The translations under genes and the position numbers were made by a program. From assembly GCA_026393335.1 (NCBI GenBank), contig JAPLAJ010000097.1, positions 1 through 11,768 of the forward strand: a stretch of DNA of 11,768 nucleotides, written 5' to 3'. Every line of letters starts with the position of its first letter. The first letter of the stretch is position 1. Origin of the DNA: Rhodoluna sp. (lineage in GTDB: Bacteria; Actinomycetota; Actinomycetes; Actinomycetales; Microbacteriaceae). Below are positions 7,014 to 11,768 of the stretch, in pieces. Below the pieces are notes generated by a model. It did not search any database and was not told the DNA's origin. It worked only from the letters and a program-made list of their open reading frames with translations.

Positions 7014-8245
7014 TACGCGCCTAGTTTAATCTTTTGGAAAGCCTTAGTGAAAGCTTGCTCTTCCTTTGAATCAAGAGCTCTAAAGCCTTGAGTTAGAGAA
7101 AGGAATTCCTCACTTGGGAAGATTAGCTGGTTTTCAGCAAGAGCTGGATCTAGCTTCATTGCCTCTTCCTTAGCGCCAACTACAGGTGTGATGTAGTTCA
7201 CGTAGGCAGCTAGAACAGCAGCGTTGTATGGGTCGTAGTAGAAGTTCATTAGCTTCTCAGCGTTCTTCTTGTGGGTAGCTCCCATAGGAATTACGAAACA
7301 GTCAGCTGAGATAGTTCCGCCAGACTCAGGAAGAACGAAACCAAATCGGTCGTAACCTGCTTCTGCGTTTAGCTGAATGATGTCGCCTGACCAAGCAATA
7401 GCCACAATGGTGTCTCCATTTACAAGGTCATCCTTGTAGCTGTTTCCCTTGATGCGAGCAATCTGGCCTTCAGTAACCTTCTGACCGATGACATCGATAG
7501 CACTCATGAAAGCATCTTCGGTAAGGCTGTTCGCGTCACCGATCTTTACGCCCTGGTCCATCAAAACAATTCCAACAGTGTCGCGCATTTCGCTTAGAAC
7601 ACCAATGCGACCCTTTAGAGATGGATCCCAAAGATCAGCTAGAACAGCAGGTGCTTCTTTTCCAGTTGCATCTTTATAAGCCTTCTTGTCAAAAGCAAAA
7701 CCAGCAAGAATACCTTGGTATGGAAGTGACATTGTTCGCTGAGGGTCATATGCCTCACCTAGGTAAGCAGGCTGAACATTCTTCTTGTTTGGAAGTTCTG
7801 CCTCATCAAAAGTTTGTACGTAGCCTGCGTTGATCCAACGAGCAGCCATCCAAGAGGTTGGGCAAGTTAGGTCTGCACCAATGTCTTGACCTAGTGCTAG
7901 CTGGTCTTTAACTTTTCCAAAGTACGAGTCGTTGTCGTCATAGTCTTCGCGGTAAGTAACAGAGATACCGGTTTCACTTTTGAACTTCTCAAGTGTTGGG
8001 TAGTTACCAGCATCGTCAACGTCAACATAAAGTGACCAGTTGCTCCAGATAAGAGATGGATCTGAATCGCTAACATCGGTAGCTGGAGTTAGCTGCGCCT
8101 TATCTGATGGAGCACAGGCTGCGAGCAGAGCAGCTGCTGATGTTGCAACAGCACCACCTAGAACAGCTCGACGAGTTACTTTATGAGCCAAAGCAGCTTT
8201 GACCATTTCGCGTAGTTGTGGATCTTCTGGAAGGTTTTGGTTCAT
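7013..8245 (-). CDS. potD: PotD-like polyamine-binding lipoprotein with twin-arginine signal
   Basis: This is the extracytoplasmic substrate-binding protein of the importer, 410 residues from the ATG at 8245. The export signal is unusual in having both a twin-arginine motif (TRRAVLGGA, R25-R26) and a lipobox LLAAC with lipidation at C44, which suggests a Tat-exported lipoprotein. The mature part resembles PotD/PotF-type proteins: the first strand and ligand region SLIWSNWSLYVD (64-75), the YREDYDDNDSYFGKV segment (98-112) and the IAWSGDI stretch (283-289). The frame stays open upstream to a GTG at 8335. I chose 8245 because AAGGAG lies 9 bases upstream and because the longer form would have to be translated across a strong hairpin. 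It is the first gene of the operon and divergent from ald. Putrescine or spermidine is the likely ligand, but other amines cannot be excluded. Confidence 0.88.
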   Translation of the reverse strand: MNQNLPEDPQLREMVKAALAHKVTRRAVLGGAVATSAAALLAACAPSDKAQLTPATDVSDSDPSLIWSNWSLYVDVDDAGNYPTLEKFKSETGISVTYREDYDDNDSYFGKVKDQLALGQDIGADLTCPTSWMAARWINAGYVQTFDEAELPNKKNVQPAYLGEAYDPQRTMSLPYQGILAGFAFDKKAYKDATGKEAPAVLADLWDPSLKGRIGVLSEMRDTVGIVLMDQGVKIGDANSLTEDAFMSAIDVIGQKVTEGQIARIKGNSYKDDLVNGDTIVAIAWSGDIIQLNAEAGYDRFGFVLPESGGTISADCFVIPMGATHKKNAEKLMNFYYDPYNAAVLAAYVNYITPVVGAKEEAMKLDPALAENQLIFPSEEFLSLTQGFRALDSKEEQAFTKAFQKIKLGA

Positions 8246-8254
8246 AACCTTTTG

Positions 8255-8260
8255 CTCCTT
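8255..8260 (-). promoter_or_regulatory. Ribosome binding site of the potD-like gene
   Basis: AAGGAG on the minus strand stands 9 bases before the ATG at 8245. It is a strong Shine-Dalgarno sequence and decides the start in favour of 8245 over the upstream in-frame GTG at 8335 and ATG at 8317. Confidence 0.8.
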
Positions 8261-8266
8261 AGATAG

Positions 8267-8286
8267 AAAAGGGCCGTCAGACGGCC
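8267..8286 (-). terminator. Terminator-like hairpin in the leader of the polyamine importer operon (possible attenuator)
   Basis: On the minus strand GGCCGT-CTG-ACGGCC forms a perfect 6-bp GC-rich stem with a 3-base loop, followed by C and TTTT. This is the form of a short intrinsic terminator. No gene on this strand ends upstream of it; the next gene upstream is divergent ald. The hairpin therefore lies in the 5' leader of the potD-like mRNA, 7 bases before its AAGGAG. It may act as an attenuator or limit readthrough. Confidence 0.5.
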
Positions 8287-8322
8287 GTTTGGGCACCGAC
8301 TGCGCGAAAGAACGCATTAAAT

Positions 8323-8328
8323 AAAATA
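8323..8328 (-). promoter_or_regulatory. Candidate -10 box of the potD-like operon
   Basis: TATTTT on the minus strand fits TANNNT and would start transcription near 8316, giving a leader of about 70 bases that contains the hairpin. No -35 box stands at proper distance. An alternative is TTGAGG at 8342-8337 with TAATGC 17 bp further on, which is a poorer -10 box. Either assignment is tentative. Confidence 0.25.
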
Positions 8329-8343
8329 ATGCCACACCTCAAA

Positions 8344-8363
8344 GGAATAATTGACCATATTCC
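8344..8363. promoter_or_regulatory. Candidate operator, 20-bp dyad A
   Basis: GGAATA and TATTCC form perfect 6-bp inverted arms around an 8-base spacer (ATTGACCA). The site lies just upstream of the region where the potD-like promoter should be, so a dimeric regulator could bind here. A further TATTCC occurs at 8381-8386, and a 9-bp-spaced direct repeat of CCATAT starts at 8355 and 8364. No regulator gene is in the window. Confidence 0.4.
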
Positions 8364-8395
8364 CCATATCCAAAGGCACCTATTCCTTATCGTTA

Positions 8396-8415
8396 TAGGG
8401 GTTCTCTGGCCCCTA
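8396..8415. promoter_or_regulatory. Candidate operator, 20-bp dyad B
   Basis: TAGGGG and CCCCTA form perfect 6-bp arms around an 8-base spacer (TTCTCTGG), the same 6-8-6 layout as the dyad at 8344. It ends 18 bp before TATTCT (8434-8439), a possible -10 box for ald, so a bound protein would cover the -35 region. It could also form a short RNA hairpin if transcribed. Low to moderate confidence. Confidence 0.35.
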
Positions 8416-8433
8416 GAAGGCTTTCTGTTGAGG

Positions 8434-8439
8434 TATTCT
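8434..8439 (+). promoter_or_regulatory. Candidate -10 box of ald
   Basis: TATTCT fits TANNNT and would start transcription near 8446, giving a leader of about 37 bases with a ribosome binding site. No canonical -35 box precedes it. An alternative is TTGATT (8439-8444) with TAGCCT (8460-8465), spaced 15 bp. Two copies of TTGAGG (8428 and 8449, 21 bp apart) flank the area and might be activator half-sites. Confidence 0.25.
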
Positions 8440-8473
8440 TGATTGTGGTTGAGGCAAAGTAGCCTGGGCCCAG

Positions 8474-8478
8474 AGGAG
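8474..8478 (+). promoter_or_regulatory. Ribosome binding site of ald
   Basis: AGGAG lies within AGAGGAGA, 4 bases before the ATG at 8483. It is a strong sequence with slightly short spacing and supports the chosen start. Confidence 0.7.
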
Positions 8479-8482
8479 AATC

Positions 8483-9598
8483 ATGAAGATCGCTGTTCCT
8501 GCAGAGATCAAAAATAACGAATTCCGCGTTGCAATTACCCCAGCGGGAGTTCATGAACTCGTAGCATCAGGCCACGAGGTTTACATTCAATCAGGAGCCG
8601 GAAAAGGCTCAAGCATTTCAGATGAGGATTACTCATCAGCTGGTGCAACCATACTTCCAGACGCCCAGTCCACTTGGGATAAAGCTGACATGGTGCTCAA
8701 GGTCAAAGAACCTATAGCCAGTGAATACGGCTACCTTCGCCCAGGGCTTGTTTTGTTCACCTTCTTACACCTCGCTGCAGACCTCGAGCTGACTAAAGAA
8801 CTTGTTGCCAAGAAGGTGACTTCTATCGCTTACGAGACAGTGCAAACCCCAAGCATGCAACTGCCACTTCTTGCACCAATGAGTGAGGTAGCGGGAAGGC
8901 TTTCAGCTCTTGTCGGAGCACAGACTCTCTTTGCTCAAAATGGGGGCCATGGAATTCTTTTGGGTGGTGTCCCTGGCACAAGATCAGCCAAGGTTGTTGT
9001 TCTAGGTGGTGGAGTTGCCGGCACTAATGCAATTGCTATGGCAGTAGGTTTAGGTGCTGAAGTTACTGTACTTGACACCAACATCAACAGGCTTAGAGAA
9101 CTAGATGCACTTTACGCTGGAAGACTCAAGACCTTAGCCAGCAATAGCTTCGAAATTGATAGAGCAGTAACTGAAGCTGATCTAGTAATTGGTTCAGTTC
9201 TTATTCCTGGAGCCAAGGCTCCGAAACTTGTTACCAACGCTTTGGTGAAAAAGATGAAGCCAGGCTCAGTGCTGGTTGATATCGCAATCGATCAGGGTGG
9301 TTGCTTTGAAGATTCGAAGCCAACAACACATGCTGACCCTACATTCAAAGTTCACAACTCTGTTTTCTACTGTGTAGCGAATATGCCAGGTGCTGTGGCC
9401 CACACTTCAACTTACGCACTTACCAATGCAACATTGAGCTATGCCAAGGCAATTGCCAACAAGGGCTGGTTGGCTGCCTGCCAGCAAGATACTGCGTTGG
9501 CTCTTGGGCTAAACACTCACGATGGAGCGCTAGTTAGTCAGCCTGTAGCTGATGCTCACGGACTTGATTATGTTGATTCTGCAAAAGTTTTGGCATAG
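8483..9598 (+). CDS. ald: Alanine dehydrogenase (NAD+-dependent)
   Basis: This cytoplasmic enzyme interconverts L-alanine + NAD+ and pyruvate + ammonium + NADH. The 371-residue protein has the usual family length. Positions match the Mycobacterium tuberculosis enzyme as I recall it: R15 in the N-terminal MKIAVPAEIKNNEFRVA region, K75 in VKEP, H96 in FLHLAAD and D270 in AIDQGG. The Rossmann nucleotide-binding loop is LGGGVAGTNA (174-183), and VLDTN (196-200) carries the acidic residue expected for NAD+ preference. NMPGAV (300-305) is also typical. The start is supported by AGAGGAGA just upstream. It is divergent from the polyamine importer operon, and its 3' end overlaps the convergent FtsK-like gene by 65 bp, with no terminator between. 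It may recycle alanine formed by transamination with pyruvate to free ammonium. Confidence 0.96.
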   Translation: MKIAVPAEIKNNEFRVAITPAGVHELVASGHEVYIQSGAGKGSSISDEDYSSAGATILPDAQSTWDKADMVLKVKEPIASEYGYLRPGLVLFTFLHLAADLELTKELVAKKVTSIAYETVQTPSMQLPLLAPMSEVAGRLSALVGAQTLFAQNGGHGILLGGVPGTRSAKVVVLGGGVAGTNAIAMAVGLGAEVTVLDTNINRLRELDALYAGRLKTLASNSFEIDRAVTEADLVIGSVLIPGAKAPKLVTNALVKKMKPGSVLVDIAIDQGGCFEDSKPTTHADPTFKVHNSVFYCVANMPGAVAHTSTYALTNATLSYAKAIANKGWLAACQQDTALALGLNTHDGALVSQPVADAHGLDYVDSAKVLA

Positions 9599-11114
9599 CC
9601 AACTGAATCGATAGATTCTTGAACCAGCCACGACCTGGTGGAGTCTTCTCACTCCATTGATTCTTTGGTAGTCCCGCCGCTAGATGTTGATCGAAGTTAC
9701 CTTGGCGCAGGTAAATGATGTTTTCAAATTTTCGCTGTAATGCAAGTGGCATCAGGAATGAGCTGGACATTGCACACACAACCTGCCCGCCAGATTGAAA
9801 AGCCTGTTCTAGTTGCTCAACACTTGGGCAGTCCAAAACAATGGCGTTTGGCCACGACTTCGCGGTCTCACAGAAAGTAGTCTTACCTGTCCCCTTTGCA
9901 CCAACTACCAACACTGAAGAGTTCCTGAGATCTTCGAAGAGCAGATTTTCAAAGCGTTGTTGGCTAGGTATATCAAAAACTCCAACTAAACCATTCTTGG
10001 ATTGAACTTGCAGGGGTAATCCATTTGACCAGCCACTTACTAGTTCAGGAAAGAGTTTTGAATCACCAAGGTTTGGAATCGTTTTAGAGATTGGAAAATC
10101 AAAAGAACAAGTATTACTCCCCCAGATGGCAATAGCGCGAGCAGAATTAGAAGCTCCTGCTCTCATAGTTGGCAACAGCGAGATTAGATCGCCTGGATCA
10201 ATCGAACCCAAGGCAAAACGCATGGTGAGATTAGTTATCAATGCCCTTGGTATGCCGGATAGGGATTGGCTAGTAGCAATCAAGTGAACACCTAAGGACC
10301 TACCTCTAGCCGCAATGGCATCGAGTGTGCCAATAGCCAGTGGGTGAGAACTAATAATGGCTGGCAGTTCATCTGCCAGAACTATCAGCCTGGCAAGGTT
10401 GGGCATTGCATCTATTGCAGATACGCTTGCCTCAGCCAAAAGGTGTTCTCGTCTTTTGAGTTCACCTGACAAATACAGCCAAAATCGCTCATGCCTGCCC
10501 TCGTCTAGATCTGTGACCAGAGTTAGTGCTGCAGGGTGCTGATTTATGCCGCGAAGAGCAGCCCCGCCTTTGAAGTCAACAAGTACCAGCTGGATCAATC
10601 CAGGTTTCACTCCTGCCAAAAGCGATGAAGTAATGAGTTTTAGAAACTCACTCTTGCCAGAGCCAGTTGAGCCAACGATAAGACAGTGTGGGCCATCAGC
10701 AACAAGATCAAACTCCAGATTGTTGGCATCGGCTACACCAGCCCAAAAAGGAAGTGCACCGACTCTTCGGGCTCGATAAAAACTAGCCTCCAGTTCTCTA
10801 GTTCTTTGTGACACCTCTCTATCTGCTGAGAGCTTAGTGAAGTGTTCATAAAAGACATCGCTGTATTGCTCTTTAAAGAACCAACCGCTCTTAGGTAGCA
10901 CCTTGTCCCCTATCGCTAGAGCGGAAGAGCTCACCCATAATGGCTGATCGCTGTAATCAATATCTGGCTCACGACGCTTCTTACGCATAAGCGCCATGGT
11001 CAGCGCTGCAGAGAGCACACTGACAAAGGTGAATAGTGCAAATTGCCACATACCTGTGACCAAAGCCATCACTACCCCAAGTAAAAGTCCAGGGATCAGG
11101 GCTAACCAACGCAT
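9534..11114 (-). CDS. Compact membrane-anchored FtsK/SpoIIIE-family ATPase (EccC-like)
   Basis: The 526-residue protein begins with two membrane helices (about 3-21 and 24-43) followed by a basic KKRR stop. A linker (about 50-130) leads to an intact FtsK/SpoIIIE motor: Walker A GSTGSGKS (148-155), LVDFKGG (178-184), LVTDLD (199-204), Walker B LIVLADE (243-249, D248-E249) and GRSLGVHLIATSQ (271-283). A second, shortened motor follows with Walker A GAKGTGKT (405-412), no clear Walker B glutamate, and a terminal PGRG (493-496). This arrangement resembles type VII secretion ATPases EccC/EssC more than chromosome-translocating FtsK, but it is less than half their usual length and no WXG100 substrate gene or other Ecc component is nearby. 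The actual substrate, protein or DNA, is unknown. The ATG at 11114 lacks an obvious ribosome binding site. The last ~21 codons overlap the end of ald. Confidence 0.8.
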   Translation of the reverse strand: MRWLALIPGLLLGVVMALVTGMWQFALFTFVSVLSAALTMALMRKKRREPDIDYSDQPLWVSSSALAIGDKVLPKSGWFFKEQYSDVFYEHFTKLSADREVSQRTRELEASFYRARRVGALPFWAGVADANNLEFDLVADGPHCLIVGSTGSGKSEFLKLITSSLLAGVKPGLIQLVLVDFKGGAALRGINQHPAALTLVTDLDEGRHERFWLYLSGELKRREHLLAEASVSAIDAMPNLARLIVLADELPAIISSHPLAIGTLDAIAARGRSLGVHLIATSQSLSGIPRALITNLTMRFALGSIDPGDLISLLPTMRAGASNSARAIAIWGSNTCSFDFPISKTIPNLGDSKLFPELVSGWSNGLPLQVQSKNGLVGVFDIPSQQRFENLLFEDLRNSSVLVVGAKGTGKTTFCETAKSWPNAIVLDCPSVEQLEQAFQSGGQVVCAMSSSFLMPLALQRKFENIIYLRQGNFDQHLAAGLPKNQWSEKTPPGRGWFKNLSIQLAMPKLLQNQHNQVREHQLQAD

Positions 11115-11143
11115 AACTAGATGTTGCCCTAATTAGCAGGTAA

Positions 11144-11178
11144 AACTAATGCCCGCCATCCTTAAGTGGATAACGGGC
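11144..11178 (-). terminator. Intrinsic terminator of the aldehyde dehydrogenase gene
   Basis: In the minus-strand RNA, GCCCGUUAUCC and GGAUGGCGGGC pair over 11 bp with two G·U pairs around a 6-base loop (stem 11151-11178), followed by AUUAGUUUU. The G·U pairs become mismatches on the plus strand, so the structure is directed to the minus strand. It lies 16 bases after the aldehyde dehydrogenase stop and separates that gene from the FtsK-like gene downstream. The U-run is interrupted, so termination may be incomplete. Confidence 0.7.
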
Positions 11179-11194
11179 AGAGAGTTTTTGAAGG

Positions 11195-11768
11195 CTAGTC
11201 GCCGATGTAGCTCATGACGTGCTTAATACGTGTGTAGTCCTCAAAGCCATACATGGAAAGGTCCTTACCGTAACCGGAGTGACGGAAACCACCGTGAGGC
11301 ATTTCAGCGGCTAATGGAATGTGAGTGTTGATCCAAACACAACCAAAGTTCAAGCCCTTAGCAAAACGCATTGCTCTGGTGTGGTTGCTGGTCCAAACAG
11401 ATGAAGCAAGACCATACTTGACATCGTTAGCCCAACGCATAGCTTCTGCATCATCCTTAAAGCTCTGCACTGTTACAACAGGACCAAAGATCTCACGCTG
11501 TATGTGCTCATCGGTCTGCTTTAGACCAGTTAATACAGTGGCTTCGTGGAAGTAACCTGCACCAGCAATAGCTTTTCCACCAATAGCAATCGATGCGTGA
11601 TCAGGTAGTCGGTCAATGAAGCCAGTAACCTGAGCCAACTGGTTAACGTTGTTTACAGGACCAAACAAGATGTCTTCTCTGCTTGGGTCACCGGTGATTG
11701 CATTTGCCTTAACTTCTGCAGTAAGAATTGCAACGAATTCATCGTGAACGCTCTCGTGCACCAAGATA
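11195..11768 (-). CDS. Gamma-aminobutyraldehyde dehydrogenase (PatD-like), C-terminal part
   Basis: The reading frame runs through the right edge, leaving the last 190 residues. This is an NAD(P)+-dependent aldehyde dehydrogenase. Visible family marks are GPVNN (positions 35-39 from the first in-window leucine codon), the cofactor-binding glutamate in REIFGPVV (E91), and the C-terminal core WINTHIPLAAEMPHGG (144-159) followed by SGYGKDLSMYGFEDYT (163-178). The NTH...EMPHGG...SGYGKD.S.YG.EDYT pattern matches E. coli PatD, which oxidises 4-aminobutanal to GABA, better than generic succinate-semialdehyde or betaine-aldehyde dehydrogenases. The catalytic cysteine should lie shortly beyond the window edge. 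Its place near gabT, a second aminotransferase and a polyamine importer fits putrescine breakdown. A terminator hairpin follows the TAG stop. Confidence 0.85.
   Translation of the reverse strand, partial: ILVHESVHDEFVAILTAEVKANAITGDPSREDILFGPVNNVNQLAQVTGFIDRLPDHASIAIGGKAIAGAGYFHEATVLTGLKQTDEHIQREIFGPVVTVQSFKDDAEAMRWANDVKYGLASSVWTSNHTRAMRFAKGLNFGCVWINTHIPLAAEMPHGGFRHSGYGKDLSMYGFEDYTRIKHVMSYIGD

Noticed and set aside
8246..8335. Upstream GTG (8335) or ATG (8317) as start of the potD-like gene
   Set aside because: The extension contains the GC-rich hairpin and the AAGGAG ribosome binding site, which make sense only as untranslated leader for the ATG at 8245.
11129..11136. CTAATTAG palindrome upstream of the FtsK-like gene as an operator
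   Set aside because: An 8-bp AT-rich palindrome is expected by chance and no second copy or promoter arrangement supports it.
11762..11764. TTG at 11764 as the real start of the aldehyde dehydrogenase
   Set aside because: The frame stays open to the window edge and the protein would lack the catalytic domain; the gene simply continues outside the window.

Overview
The window looks like a chromosome segment of a low-GC (roughly mid-40s %, judged by eye), streamlined actinobacterium, probably a freshwater or marine Microbacteriaceae-like lineage. The evidence is an actinobacterial dxr-rip1 gene order, actinobacterial-type GabT and Ald sequences, one gene with a TANNNT -10 box placed so that its mRNA would be leaderless, an EccC/FtsK-type ATPase, and very tight packing. 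Several neighbours share 1-4 bp, and one convergent pair overlaps by 65 bp. The taxonomic assignment is inference; there is no rRNA or marker gene here. No tRNA, rRNA, CRISPR array, insertion sequence or phage gene was seen. No stretch longer than 300 bases lacks a gene.

Layout. (1) Positions 1-1382, minus strand: dxr (MEP isoprenoid pathway), followed by the 5' part of a site-2 protease gene of the RseP/Rip1 type that runs off the left edge. (2) 1468-4172, plus strand: gabT and a second, divergent class-III aminotransferase of the HemL-like fold group, 20 bp apart. (3) 4169-8245, minus strand: a complete PotABCD-like polyamine ABC importer operon in the order substrate-binding lipoprotein, ATPase, permease B, permease C. 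It converges on the aminotransferase gene with a 4-bp stop-codon overlap. (4) 8246-8482: a 237-bp divergent regulatory region with two 20-bp dyads and a GC-rich hairpin plus U-run in the importer leader. (5) 8483-9598, plus strand: alanine dehydrogenase (ald). (6) 9534-11114, minus strand: a compact, membrane-anchored FtsK/SpoIIIE (EccC-like) ATPase whose 3' end overlaps that of ald by 65 bp. (7) 11195-11768, minus strand: the C-terminal part of a PatD-like gamma-aminobutyraldehyde dehydrogenase, ending in a strong hairpin.

The genes from gabT to the aldehyde dehydrogenase, leaving out the FtsK-like gene, read as one nitrogen/carbon scavenging pathway. Putrescine or a related polyamine enters through the PotABCD-like system. 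An aminotransferase, for which the HemL-like protein is the best local candidate, would give 4-aminobutanal. The PatD-like enzyme would oxidise this to GABA, and GabT would yield succinate semialdehyde. If pyruvate is the amino acceptor, Ald would close the cycle by turning alanine back into pyruvate and ammonium. The individual enzyme families are well supported. The substrate of the second aminotransferase and the coupling to Ald are inferences from context.
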